Assembly (NCBI GenBank): GCA_003241645.1
Contig: QFOX01000004.1
Span: 1-64,000, forward strand
Direction of reading: 5' to 3'
DNA from: Azospirillum brasilense
GTDB taxonomy: Bacteria; Pseudomonadota; Alphaproteobacteria; Rickettsiales; UBA3002
DNA length: 64,000 nt
This document shows, piece after piece, positions 33,635 through 41,858 of the stretch (position 1 is its first letter; each line of letters starts with the position of its first letter). Both the position numbers and the translations under genes were made by a program. The notes beneath the pieces are model-generated. The model was not told the origin of the DNA, did not search any database, and saw only the letters and a program-made list of their open reading frames with translations.

Positions 33635-34300
33635 TTACGCGGCGAAGCGCTGCAGCAGCGAACGGAACATGACCGCACCATCGGTGCCGCCGAGGGCTTC
33701 GTCGGCATGGCGTTCGGGGTGGGGCATCAGCCCCAGCACATTACCGGCCTTGTTGGTGATGCCTGCAATGTTCTCCTGCGCACCGTTGATGTCGTCCACA
33801 TAGCGCAGGGCGACCTGACCGTTCGCGTTCAGTTCTTTCAGCGTGGCTTCATCGGCGAAGTAATTGCCCTCGGCATGCGCGACGGGCAGGTTGATGACCT
33901 GCCCCTTGCTGTAGCCCTTGGTGAAGGCGGAGTCGGTGGCTTCCACGCGCAGCATCGCTTCTTTGCAATGGAACTTCAAATGGTCGTTGCGCATCAGCGT
34001 GCCGGGCAGCAGGCCCGATTCGCAGAGGATCTGGAACCCGTTGCAGATACCGAGCACATGGCCGCCTGCCTCGGCAAAGGCTTTGACGCTTTGCATAATG
34101 GGCGAACGCGCCGCCATGGCGCCGCAGCGCAGGTAATCACCGAAGCTGAACCCGCCGGGCAGCACCACCAGATCCAGCCCTTCGGGCAGGGTGGCGTCGT
34201 CGTGCCAGACTTTGGTGGGGTTCATGCCCTCGGCTTCAAGCACGCTGAACACGTCGCGATCGCAGTTGGAGCCGGGGAAAACGATAACGGCGGATTTCAT
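33635..34300 (-). CDS. purQ: Phosphoribosylformylglycinamidine synthase glutaminase subunit
   Basis: PurQ supplies ammonia from glutamine to PurL. The class I amidotransferase triad is Cys86 (LGICNGFQ), His194 and Glu196 (LMPHPERH). VIVFPGSNCDRD is the usual start. 221 aa. The ATG at 34300 has GGAGAG seven bases upstream; an ATG two codons earlier is too close to it. purS lies upstream, separated by a palindromic element. Confidence 0.96.
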   Translation of the reverse strand: MKSAVIVFPGSNCDRDVFSVLEAEGMNPTKVWHDDATLPEGLDLVVLPGGFSFGDYLRCGAMAARSPIMQSVKAFAEAGGHVLGICNGFQILCESGLLPGTLMRNDHLKFHCKEAMLRVEATDSAFTKGYSKGQVINLPVAHAEGNYFADEATLKELNANGQVALRYVDDINGAQENIAGITNKAGNVLGLMPHPERHADEALGGTDGAVMFRSLLQRFAA

Positions 34301-34317
34301 GGGCATCTCTCCATTCT

Positions 34318-34465
34318 GTCATCCCGGTTTGTGAAGCCAGCAGGCGCTACAACACCGGGATCCAATCAAAAATATCAGGAGATATTTTTGAGATGAAAAA
34401 CGCCTCCTGACGTTTTTCATTGGACCCCGGAGTGACTTCGCTGCTGCTGCGTCATCCGGGGTGAC
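34318..34465. repeat. Family A palindromic element between purS and purQ
   Basis: 148 nt from GTCATCCCGG to CCGGGGTGAC. Inner parts include AAAAATATC/GATATTTTT and ATGAAAAACG/CGTTTTTCAT stems. It separates two subunit genes of one enzyme that are usually adjacent. Confidence 0.8.
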
Positions 34466-34472
34466 AATGTTA

Positions 34473-34712
34473 CTATTCCGCCAGTTCGACGGCGTATTTT
34501 TCGATCACGGTATTGGCCAGCAGCTTCTCGCACATCTGTTCCACCGCGGCTTTGGCTTTGGCCTTGTCCTTCTCGGCCACGTCCAGCTCGATGAATTTAC
34601 CCACGCGCGCTTTCACCCCGGCGAAACCGAGATGGTCCAGCGCCGATTCAATGGCTGCGCCCTGCGGGTCAAGCACGCCGTTCTTCAGGGTGATATGGAC
34701 TTTGGCCTTCAT
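34473..34712 (-). CDS. purS: Phosphoribosylformylglycinamidine synthase subunit PurS
   Basis: PurS bridges PurL and PurQ in the small-type complex. MKAKVHITLKNGVLDPQGAA, then ALDHLGFAGVKARVGKFIEL is the family pattern. 79 aa is standard. It lies two bases after the SseB-like gene. Confidence 0.95.
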   Translation of the reverse strand: MKAKVHITLKNGVLDPQGAAIESALDHLGFAGVKARVGKFIELDVAEKDKAKAKAAVEQMCEKLLANTVIEKYAVELAE

Positions 34713-34714
34713 GG

Positions 34715-35008
34715 TTATTCTCCGGTAAGGTCGCGCACGTTGAACGCATAGGACTGGCTGGTGCCGAGGTTGGCGGCGAGGTTCTCGTCGCCGTTCATCA
34801 GCTCCATCAGGAAGCCGAACTCGATGTCGATGACCTCGTAGGGGAATTCCTTGCCGTCGATGGCTTCTTCAAGCAGCGCGTGCGAGGTGTAGAACGGGAT
34901 CATGGGTTTGCCGTTGACGATGAAATCCTGCAGCGCGAGCTGCTCGTCGTCGGGGTTGGCGGGGGCGGCCAGCACGACCGTCACCATATCGTCAGCGTTG
35001 AATTCCAT
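34715..35008 (-). CDS. SseB-like domain protein (tentative)
   Basis: A 97-residue protein starting exactly at the purC stop (TAATG) and ending just before purS, so it belongs to the pur operon. The run NGKPMIPFYTSHALLEEAI, followed by a length-matched helix and LAANLGTSQSYAFNV, resembles the SseB N-terminal domain, but the match is only by eye. Function unknown. Confidence 0.62.
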   Translation of the reverse strand: MEFNADDMVTVVLAAPANPDDEQLALQDFIVNGKPMIPFYTSHALLEEAIDGKEFPYEVIDIEFGFLMELMNGDENLAANLGTSQSYAFNVRDLTGE

Positions 35009-35850
35009 TATTTCTTCTTCGGTGGGGTTTTCTTCGGGGCGGGTTTGGCGGCCTTGGTGGCTTTGCCGTTCTTCGCCGGTTTGGCGGGGGCGGCATCGGC
35101 GAAGCTGGCTTTCTCCACCACGTTGATGTTCGGCATCACGCCCAGGCGGCGCGCCACTTCGCGGTAGGCTTCCTCGGTCTTGCCGAGGTCGCGGCGGAAG
35201 CGGTCCTTGTCCATCTTGTCGTTGGTGTTGATGTCCCACAGGCGGCAGGTATCCGGCGAGATCTCATCCGCCAGCATGATCATTTCGCCGTCGCCCTCAT
35301 AGAAGCGGCCGAATTCCAGCTTCAGGTCGATCAGGCGAATGCCGTGGCCGTAGAACAGGCCGGAGAGGAAATCGTTCACGCGCAGCGCGTAGTGGCGGAT
35401 CTCGTCGATCTCCTCGGGCATGGCCACGCCGAACGCGTAGATATGGTCTTCGCCGATGAACGGATCGCCGAGGCGGTCGTCCTTCAGGCAGAATTCAATG
35501 AGCGGGCTGCCCAGCGCTTCGCCCTCGAAGGCGCCGAAACGCTCGGCAAAGCTGCCGGCGGCGTAGTTGCGCACGATGATCTCCAGCGGAATGATCTCCA
35601 CCGCGCGCACCAGCTGTTCGCGCATGTTCAGGCCGCGGATGAAATGGGTGGGAATGCCCATGTCGTTCAGGCGGGTGAACAGGAACTCCGAGATCTTGTT
35701 GTTGATGATGCCTTTGCCCTGGATGGTGCCCTTCTTCTTGTTGTTGAAGGCGGTGGCATCGTCCTTGAAATGCTGGATGAGGGTGCCCGGCTCGGGGCCC
35801 TCGAAGAGTTTCTTGGCTTTACCTTCGTAAATGGGCGTCTTCGGCGACAT
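35008..35850 (-). CDS. purC: Phosphoribosylaminoimidazole-succinocarboxamide synthase
   Basis: PurC (SAICAR synthetase) joins aspartate to CAIR. Landmarks: [67 protein letters not shown] and [14 protein letters not shown]. The core ends near residue 250; a tail of about 28 residues rich in Lys, Ala and Pro follows. The ATG at 35850 has AGGGG five bases upstream; an ATG 21 bases earlier is possible. It is divergent from the DUF1476 gene, as in other alphaproteobacteria. Confidence 0.96.
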   Translation of the reverse strand: MSPKTPIYEGKAKKLFEGPEPGTLIQHFKDDATAFNNKKKGTIQGKGIINNKISEFLFTRLNDMGIPTHFIRGLNMREQLVRAVEIIPLEIIVRNYAAGSFAERFGAFEGEALGSPLIEFCLKDDRLGDPFIGEDHIYAFGVAMPEEIDEIRHYALRVNDFLSGLFYGHGIRLIDLKLEFGRFYEGDGEMIMLADEISPDTCRLWDINTNDKMDKDRFRRDLGKTEEAYREVARRLGVMPNINVVEKASFADAAPAKPAKNGKATKAAKPAPKKTPPKKK

Positions 35851-35930
35851 CGCAACCCCTGTGTTTGACATTTGCTGGTAGCATCCATAAATGCATTGGC
35901 AGGAAACGTCTAGCGCAAGATAGGAATTGT

Positions 35931-36254
35931 ATGACCAGTTTTGATGATCGTGAGAAAGCCTTCGAAACCAAGTTCGCCCACGACGAGGAAGTGCAGTTCA
36001 AAGTGAACGCCCGCCGCAACAAGCTGCTGGGCCAGTGGGTGGCCGGGAAACTGGGCAAGACCGGGGCCGATGCCGAGGCCTACGCGAAAGACGTGGTGAT
36101 GAGCGATTTCGAGGCCCCCGGCCACGAGGACGTGCTGCATAAAGTGATGAAGGACCTGAAAGCCGCCGGTGCGCCGGTGACGCGCGAAGAGGTCTGTGCC
36201 GTGTCGGAGCGCCTGCTGGGCGAAGCCCGCACGCAGGTGATGCACGAAGCGTAA
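35931..36254 (+). CDS. DUF1476 protein (ATP synthase inhibitor subunit zeta)
   Basis: A 107-residue protein matching the alphaproteobacterial DUF1476 family, whose Paracoccus member is the zeta inhibitor of F1Fo-ATPase. Sequence: [58 protein letters not shown]. The place next to and divergent from purC agrees with other alphaproteobacteria. It strongly supports the taxonomic call. Confidence 0.9.
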   Translation: MTSFDDREKAFETKFAHDEEVQFKVNARRNKLLGQWVAGKLGKTGADAEAYAKDVVMSDFEAPGHEDVLHKVMKDLKAAGAPVTREEVCAVSERLLGEARTQVMHEA

Positions 36255-36285
36255 GGCTATTCCCTAGGGAACGATGCGAGAACGG

Positions 36286-36317
36286 TTTATCCCCACCACC
36301 GAAATGGTGGGGATAAA
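36286..36317. terminator. Bidirectional terminator-like hairpin
   Basis: A perfect 13-bp stem, TTTATCCCCACCA/TGGTGGGGATAAA, with a 6-base loop, between two convergent genes. T residues at the stem base can serve both directions, though the U-tract is short. Confidence 0.65.
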
Positions 36318-36325
36318 CGAACACG

Positions 36326-36766
36326 TTAGCGCGGCAGCAAATCCTTCTTCGGTAGCATGAAGAGCATGGATTTGATGATCGATAACGTCGCTTTGCAGAT
36401 CGCGGCGATGGCGAAGGCCAGCCCGATCGTAAAAATGGCGCCCAGCGTATCGACCGTGCCGGTGGCTACTCCGTAGACGAAGTAGAACAGCATGATGCCG
36501 AGATAGCTGTAGCCCATGCCGAACAGCAATGCGCGTTTTCCGGCCCGTGTTTCGGTGCGGAAAAGCCCATAGCCGATCGAAGCGCCCCCGATGAGCCAGA
36601 AAGCCCCGGAGTGCATGGTTTCGCTGATCGTGCCGAACAGGTAAGCCTGCTCGATAAGCATGAACAGCGCGGTGCCGAGGATGAAGTAGCCCAGCCCCGG
36701 AAAGAAACGAATGGTCTCGTAATAGTTGCGCCGCAGGGTTAGTGAGAACGGTGCTTCCATGATCAT
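36326..36766 (-). CDS. Four-helix membrane protein, unknown function
   Basis: A 146-residue protein with hydrophobic segments at about 23-42, 52-68, 83-101 and 106-125, and a basic end KSMLFMLPKKDLLPR. AGGAG lies four to five bases before the ATG at 36766; a second ATG two codons later is also possible. No family recognised. Convergent with the DUF1476 gene across a strong hairpin. Confidence 0.65.
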   Translation of the reverse strand: MIMEAPFSLTLRRNYYETIRFFPGLGYFILGTALFMLIEQAYLFGTISETMHSGAFWLIGGASIGYGLFRTETRAGKRALLFGMGYSYLGIMLFYFVYGVATGTVDTLGAIFTIGLAFAIAAICKATLSIIKSMLFMLPKKDLLPR

Positions 36767-36890
36767 TCAACTCCTACACATCACCGAACAAGGTTCGGGG
36801 TTTAGCCTTTCAATGCGGGTGCATTGAGAAAAAAGAAGGCAAAAACAGCCGTAGGATAGCAGTCGAACATGTCGGTTTCGTGACGGTGGG

Positions 36891-38165
36891 CTAGCGGCCC
36901 AATTGCTGGTCGGGCGCGTCGCTCAGCTTGTGTTGCGCGCGGTTGACCAACCCGCGCCAGCCGGTGCCCAGCCGCTGGTCCAGCCCGGCCTGCTGGAACT
37001 GCGTGGCCATGACCAGCGCGCCCATTTCATTTTCATTGAGCTTGTTGTCTTCCACCGCGAAGCGTTTGATGGCGCCCCACATGCTCTTCAGCACGCCGTC
37101 TTCCGGGCGGCTGGTGGCGTGCAGCCGCGCATCGTGGGTGGCTTTCTCCAGCGATGCATCGGTGTGGTGGATGCCGCTGGGCACGCACACCCCGCCATTG
37201 ACAAAGCTGTCGCAGACGAGGCCGTTATTGGTGATGAGCTTCAGCCCGTGCTGCGGGTCGGCAGCGAGGGCGGCGGCGATCTCCTCGCGGCGCACATGGT
37301 CCGTCGGCGTGTCGATGGTGTGGCCGTTGAAGAAATGCAGGTCGGGAATCGAGGCCGGGCCCTGATACTCCAGCTCGATCATGAATTTGGGGCGCACCTG
37401 CGGGTGGGGGCGGGCGCTCTCGCGGGCGCGGATGGCCTCATGCCGCGCGCGTTCGGCGGCCTGCTGTTCGGCCTCGCTGCGCACCAGCCCGCCAATGGCT
37501 TCGCCAAGGCCGCTGAACGTATCGGCGATGCTGTTCTTGGTGGTTTCGGCGGCGCTGGTCACGTCCTGCGTGAAGGGCACGTCCTCGGCCTCGGGCTTGC
37601 CGAAAATGCTGATGCGCAGGAACTGTTTGCCCGCATGGTCGGTGCGCAGGGAAACGCCGAAATCGGACGCGTCCTGGAACAAATGGTAGGGCATGTAGAG
37701 GTTGCGCGTGGTGCGCTCCAGCTTGATCTCCTGCGGGTCGTGGCGGTGCTGCAGGCTGTGCTCGTAGGCGGCCTGCCCGCGCTCACGCGAAAGCGCCTTC
37801 AGTGTCAATTCCGGGCTGACGATGAGCGATTCCAGCCCGTTGCCGGCGAGGCTGCCGGGGCTTAAGCCCTCGAGGCTGGTCTTGGCCGGCTCGATCATGC
37901 CCTCCGCGTTGCCGGTGGACATGCGGCGGTGCACCAGCCCCATTTCCTGCTGCTCGGGGTCCATTTTCAGCAGCGCGAAATCGTAATGCTCCGGCGCGTC
38001 CAGCACGTAATGTTTGAAACCATAGCCGCCAGCCGCGGCCGTGCCCGTGGCAAGCAGTGTGTTGCGGGTGCCGCGCAGGAAATCGCGGCGCGTCAACGGC
38101 GCGCGTATGGGCTGGTCCGGGGTGGGCTGGGTGTCGTTAGGGTGCTCTAAGGCGCGGTCGTTCAT
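36891..38165 (-). CDS. Tat-exported hypothetical protein
   Basis: A 424-residue protein with a twin-arginine signal: LTRRDFLRGTRNTLLATGTA, so it is probably exported folded. The mature part has no motif I know; a middle section (about 225-265) is Glu/Arg/Ala-rich and helical, and GHTIDTPTDHVRREEIAAAL follows. The start at 38165 is a guess between two in-frame ATGs eight codons apart; neither has a clear binding site. No cofactor enzyme or partner gene is adjacent. Confidence 0.65.
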   Translation of the reverse strand: MNDRALEHPNDTQPTPDQPIRAPLTRRDFLRGTRNTLLATGTAAAGGYGFKHYVLDAPEHYDFALLKMDPEQQEMGLVHRRMSTGNAEGMIEPAKTSLEGLSPGSLAGNGLESLIVSPELTLKALSRERGQAAYEHSLQHRHDPQEIKLERTTRNLYMPYHLFQDASDFGVSLRTDHAGKQFLRISIFGKPEAEDVPFTQDVTSAAETTKNSIADTFSGLGEAIGGLVRSEAEQQAAERARHEAIRARESARPHPQVRPKFMIELEYQGPASIPDLHFFNGHTIDTPTDHVRREEIAAALAADPQHGLKLITNNGLVCDSFVNGGVCVPSGIHHTDASLEKATHDARLHATSRPEDGVLKSMWGAIKRFAVEDNKLNENEMGALVMATQFQQAGLDQRLGTGWRGLVNRAQHKLSDAPDQQLGR

Positions 38166-38289
38166 AGGGTGGCTGCCATTCGGGTTCAAACCTTAGGGTA
38201 GCGCCGCCGGGTTAGCGTTTCGTTAACGCCGAATGCGTCGCCCGTGCCGCCCGATCGATGCAAAAAACATCAGCATTCGATGATGGGGT

Positions 38290-38440
38290 TGTGCATAAGT
38301 GATGTGGATAACACACCCGGTAAAAGCATGGCTGCGGCATTGCGCAAATCAAGGGGTTAGCCACAAAATCTTGTTGCGGAGGGGGCTGCGCATCTATATA
38401 TAGTGGTTAACGCTACTTCGTAACGGACAAGTTATCCACA
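38290..38440. promoter_or_regulatory. Three DnaA-box matches upstream of the J-domain gene
   Basis: Perfect TTATNCACA matches at 38290-38298 (reverse, TTATGCACA), 38303-38311 (reverse, TTATCCACA) and 38432-38440 (forward, TTATCCACA). A short AT-rich stretch with CTATATATAG lies between. Such a group suggests DnaA control of the next gene, or less likely a replication origin. Confidence 0.5.
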
Positions 38441-38446
38441 GGCCCG

Positions 38447-38839
38447 ATGACCAGTTTTAGTGCATTCGCCGATGCGTATTCTGCCCCTGCCGACGCCAGC
38501 CGTCGCCCGGTGGCCGATGCCCTCGCCGAAGCGGTCGCTGCACTGGCGGCCAAATTGGCCATCGCCTCGCGCCAGTCACCCTATGCGGTGCTGGGTGTGA
38601 GCGAGCAGGTGGATGATGTGCAGCTTCGCCGTGCCTATCTGGCGCGCGTGCAGGCCCTGCACCCGGACCAGTACCATGCAGCGGGCGCCAACGCGGCGAC
38701 CATTGCCATGCTGAGCCAGCAGCTCGCGGCCGTGAATGCGGCCTACACGGGCATCGTCGCGCAGCGTGCGAAGAAATTTGCGGGGTTGGGGCGCATCTTT
38801 GCCCCCAAAACGCAGCGAAGCGTCAGGCGGGCAGCCTAA
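38447..38839 (+). CDS. J-domain (DnaJ-like) protein
   Basis: A 130-residue protein. After an Ala-rich N-terminus comes a J domain at about 43-100: SPYAVLGVSEQVDDVQLRRA, then LARVQALHPDQYH with the HPD motif needed to stimulate DnaK. It ends in a basic tail. There is no zinc domain, so it is a small type C co-chaperone. A DnaA box ends six bases before the ATG, leaving no room for a normal ribosome binding site, so the message may be leaderless or the start may differ. Confidence 0.8.
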   Translation: MTSFSAFADAYSAPADASRRPVADALAEAVAALAAKLAIASRQSPYAVLGVSEQVDDVQLRRAYLARVQALHPDQYHAAGANAATIAMLSQQLAAVNAAYTGIVAQRAKKFAGLGRIFAPKTQRSVRRAA

Positions 38840-38899
38840 CGCTTCGGACACGGGATTCCGGCCAGAGGCCGGTAAACAGTTGCTTGCCGAGCGACTTGG

Positions 38900-38932
38900 G
38901 GCTTGAGACTTGTTCTCAAGCCCTCTTTTTTT
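38900..38932 (+). terminator. Rho-independent terminator after the J-domain gene
   Basis: A 9-bp perfect stem GGCTTGAGA/TCTCAAGCC, 5-base loop, then CTCTTTTTTT. Confidence 0.88.
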
Positions 38933-38982
38933 GCTTTGCGCCGCATGGCGGGCTGGGGCGTTGCGGCGCGATTGCGTCACTC

Positions 38983-39009
38983 GGTCACGTACTAGCTGTA
39001 CGCTCCCTC
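38983..39009 (+). repeat. Family D repeat, copy 2
   Basis: A 27-bp unit GGTCACGTACT...GTACGCTCCCTC, the same length and plan as the copy at 25730. Both lie in the 3' intergenic region of a plus-strand gene near its terminator. Confidence 0.5.
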
Positions 39010-39295
39010 GTTCGCATCGCTGGCGCCTGCCATCCCATCCATGCTGCATCAAGGCAACCCACGTTCACAGCTTGGTGCTGCAATTCCGTGGGTGCATCGG
39101 GGTGGGTAACCTACCAAAAATCCGGCAGACGTGCCAGCGCAAAGCGCCTTTTTGCCTTCCTGTGTTATAATGAAGCCAAAACAATATCTTCAATGAAAAT
39201 AACTGGCGGTATGTTCAGTGGGGTGGTGGATAAAATGCGCTGGCGTTGCGCCGGGCGAGGGGGTATGAGGCTGCCCTCACCAAGGAATCCTCGCC

Positions 39296-40180
39296 ATGCC
39301 GCCCATTGCCATTGCCGCCGCTCTACTCGTTGCCCTGTGCTGGGGCGGCAATTTCTCGGCCAGCAAATACGCGATGATGGATTTCCCGCCGTTCCTCACG
39401 GTCATCCTGCGGTTCGTGTGCGTCAGCGTGCTGCTTGCGCCCATCGCGCTGCGCCAGCGCCCATGGCCGCGCCTGCGCGACATGGCGTTCATTGCGCTCA
39501 CGCTCATCGTGCTGCATTTCGCGCTGATCTTCGTGGCCATGCAGATGGGGCTCACCATCACCTCGGTGATCGTGGCAACACAAATGGGCGTGCCGTTCTC
39601 GTGCATGGTGTCGGCCGCGTTGTTCAAGGATTATCTCGGCCCGTGGCGCAGCATGGGGTTGATGGTGGCCTTCATGGGCGTGCTGATGGTGGCGCTGACC
39701 AAGAATGCTTCCGACCATTGGGGCGCGTTCATGCTGGCCATGTTCGGCGCGTTCGCGTGGTCGAGCGCGAACATCTACATGAAACGCATGAAGCCCACGC
39801 CCGTGGCCTCGCTGCTGTTCTGGCCGGGCGTGCTGTCGCTGCCGGTGCTGCTGGTACTTACGCTGATCTTCGAGCAGGACCAGATCGCCATCATCCGCAA
39901 CGCGGCATGGACCAGCTGGGCAGGCATTGCCTACAGCACGGTGCTGTCGTCGCTGGTGGGCTATGGGCTGTGGAACTGGCTGATCGCCAAATACCCGCTC
40001 AGCCAGGTGGTGCCGTTCTCGCTGTGCGTGCCCATCGCGGGCATTGCCGGGGGTGTGCTGCTGTTCAACGAGCCGCTGACCGGGCAGATCCTCGGTGGCG
40101 CCGCGCTGACTATCGTGGGCGTGGGCATCATCGCCATCCGCCGTCCGAAAATGGCGGAGCTGGGCAAAGATGCAAGTTAG
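39296..40180 (+). CDS. EamA/DMT family transporter
   Basis: A 294-residue inner-membrane protein with ten hydrophobic helices in two EamA repeats. ALCWGGNFSASKYAM in helix 1, then VIVATQMGVPFSCMVSAALF and PFSLCVPIAGIAGGVLLFNE in the second repeat are typical of drug/metabolite transporters. The cargo cannot be told. AAGGAA lies nine bases before the start. Confidence 0.88.
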   Translation: MPPIAIAAALLVALCWGGNFSASKYAMMDFPPFLTVILRFVCVSVLLAPIALRQRPWPRLRDMAFIALTLIVLHFALIFVAMQMGLTITSVIVATQMGVPFSCMVSAALFKDYLGPWRSMGLMVAFMGVLMVALTKNASDHWGAFMLAMFGAFAWSSANIYMKRMKPTPVASLLFWPGVLSLPVLLVLTLIFEQDQIAIIRNAAWTSWAGIAYSTVLSSLVGYGLWNWLIAKYPLSQVVPFSLCVPIAGIAGGVLLFNEPLTGQILGGAALTIVGVGIIAIRRPKMAELGKDAS

Positions 40181-40185
40181 ATGGG

Positions 40186-40277
40186 AAGGGGGCGTGCCGC
40201 CGCCCTTCGCACCTTCGGTGCTGACCCCCTCGTTTCGCTGCGCTCACGGCTCGCGCAGCTTCGGCGCTACGCAAGGG
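40186..40277 (+). repeat. Family B element between transporter and amidase genes
   Basis: It starts GAAGGGGGCGTGCCGCCGCC and ends GGCTCGCGCAGC...GCGCTACGCAAGG, the 3' module shared with the glyQ and nadE insertions. The middle differs. Confidence 0.72.
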
Positions 40278-40324
40278 TTCTTTCGCTGCTGGATAAATCC
40301 TGTAACATCCTTTAGGGTCATGGC

Positions 40325-41047
40325 ATGAATATTCTCTCCCGCCCATCGCCCAACCATGACAGCCGTGGCGACCAGCCGGTCGATACGCTGGTGCTCCACT
40401 ACACCGACATGCTGAGTGCGGAGGAGGCGATTGCGCGCCTGTGCGATGCCGAGGCAAAAGTGTCGGCACATTATGTGGTGAGCGAAGCGGGCGAGGTGAC
40501 GCAACTGGTGGATGAGGCGATGCGCGCATGGCACGCGGGCGAATCGCACTGGCGCGGCAACAACAACATGAACGCGCGCTCCATCGGCATCGAGATCGCC
40601 AATCGCGGCCACAGCCACGACTACCCGGATTTTCCGCCGGCGCAGATGCAGGCGGTGATCGCGCTGGCGAAGGCCATCGTGGCGCGGCACGGCATTCCTG
40701 AGCGCAACGTGGTGGGCCATTCCGACATTGCCTTCCTGCGCAAGCAGGACCCCGGCGAGAAATTCGACTGGGCCGCGCTGGCGCAGGCGGGGGTGGGGGT
40801 GTTTCCGTTCAACACCAAACCGCTGACCGGCACGGAACTAAAAATCGGTGACACGGGCAATGTCGTCATCCGCCTGCAGACCTCGCTTTCCAACTGGGGC
40901 TATGGCCTGAAGCTGGATGGCAAGTTCGGTGAGAAAACGCATGCCTGCGTGGTCGCCTTCCAGCGCCATTACCGCCCCGCCAACCTCGACGGTGTGTGGG
41001 ACAACGAGTGCGCCGGATTGCTTGCGGCGTTGCACGGCATGGTATAA
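40325..41047 (+). CDS. ampD: N-acetylmuramoyl-L-alanine amidase with PG-binding domain
   Basis: An amidase_2 enzyme that cuts the MurNAc-L-Ala bond, used in cell wall recycling when cytoplasmic. Zinc ligands are His25 (VLHYTDM), His132 (VVGHSDIA) and Asp142 (QDPGEKFDW). A C-terminal peptidoglycan-binding domain (about 172-235) shows GDTGNVVIRLQTSL and LDGKFGEKTHACVVAFQRHY. There is no signal peptide, which favours an AmpD-like recycling role, though the binding domain is more often seen in AmiD-type enzymes. Confidence 0.87.
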   Translation: MNILSRPSPNHDSRGDQPVDTLVLHYTDMLSAEEAIARLCDAEAKVSAHYVVSEAGEVTQLVDEAMRAWHAGESHWRGNNNMNARSIGIEIANRGHSHDYPDFPPAQMQAVIALAKAIVARHGIPERNVVGHSDIAFLRKQDPGEKFDWAALAQAGVGVFPFNTKPLTGTELKIGDTGNVVIRLQTSLSNWGYGLKLDGKFGEKTHACVVAFQRHYRPANLDGVWDNECAGLLAALHGMV

Positions 41048-41057
41048 ACTTCTTTGC

Positions 41058-41849
41058 ATGAAGTCCTCTGCCTCTCACGCATTCTCACTCGTTGAATTAA
41101 GCATCGTGCTGGTCATTCTCGGCCTGCTCACGGGCGGCATTCTGGCGGGGCAATCGCTGATCCACGCCGCCGAGATGCGCAGCATCTCCACCGACATCAA
41201 CCGCTACACCACGGCGATGCGCAGCTTTCAGGATAAGTATTTTGCCATTCCCGGCGACATGACCAACGCCACCGCCTTCTGGGGCGCGCAGGATAGTGGC
41301 GACGGCCTGGGCGCCGATTGCACGGGTGTGGATTCGACCACGCCGCTCACCTGCAATGGCAATGGCAGCGGCAATATCTACGCCGATAACAGCGGCGCGA
41401 CGGACGCGCCCGAAGCCTACCGTGCATGGCAGCATCTGGCGAATGCGGGGCTGATCGAAGGCTCCTACCGCGGCAAGCAGACCAGCGGCAGCCTGAGCAT
41501 TACGCCGGGGCAGAATATTCCCGCCTCGAAGATCGGTGCGGGCATGGGCTGGTTCTGGAATTACCGCGGTTTCGAGAACGGCACCTCGGGCTACTTCAAT
41601 GGCAATTACGGGCAGATGATCCGGCTGGGAAGCGGGCAGGCGGCGCGCACGGCGGTGATCTCGGCGCAGGACATGTGGAACCTTGATACCAAGATGGACG
41701 ATGGCCGCCCGGCCTATGGCGTGATGCGCGGCAACAAGAGCGACACCTTCCCCGAATGCACCACGGCCACGGCCGTGACGGCGGATTACAAGCTGGATTC
41801 GACCAGCGGCACGGCCTGCTCGGTGCAGTTCATCGTGCAGCCGATGTAG
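41058..41849 (+). CDS. Prepilin-like protein with type IV pilin N-terminus
   Basis: Starts MKSSASHAFSLVELSIVLVI: cleavage is expected between Ala8 and Phe9, with Glu at mature position 5. The mature domain has KYFAIPGDMTNATAFWGAQD, matching the LPGDLGNATSYW region of the gene at 8004-8741. 263 aa with a disulfide-capable Cys pair. It follows the amidase gene by ten bases and lacks a clear ribosome binding site, so it may be coupled to it. Confidence 0.82.
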   Translation: MKSSASHAFSLVELSIVLVILGLLTGGILAGQSLIHAAEMRSISTDINRYTTAMRSFQDKYFAIPGDMTNATAFWGAQDSGDGLGADCTGVDSTTPLTCNGNGSGNIYADNSGATDAPEAYRAWQHLANAGLIEGSYRGKQTSGSLSITPGQNIPASKIGAGMGWFWNYRGFENGTSGYFNGNYGQMIRLGSGQAARTAVISAQDMWNLDTKMDDGRPAYGVMRGNKSDTFPECTTATAVTADYKLDSTSGTACSVQFIVQPM

Positions 41850-41858
41850 GCGGCGCGC

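Larger units (their letters stand above)
38840..39295. other. 456-bp gap without a gene
   Basis: The gap holds the terminator of the J-domain gene (38900-38932), a family D repeat (38983-39009) and a TATAAT at about 39162-39167 without a convincing -35 box. No reading frame here looks like protein; longer frames are shadows that run into the transporter gene. Confidence 0.6.

Noticed and set aside
36810..36827. Hairpin TCAATGC/GCATTGA as a terminator
   Set aside because: No T-run follows the stem on either strand in the correct orientation.
38190..38446. Chromosomal replication origin
   Set aside because: Three DnaA boxes and AT-rich DNA are present, but no origin-linked genes are near; kept as a DnaA-box group only.
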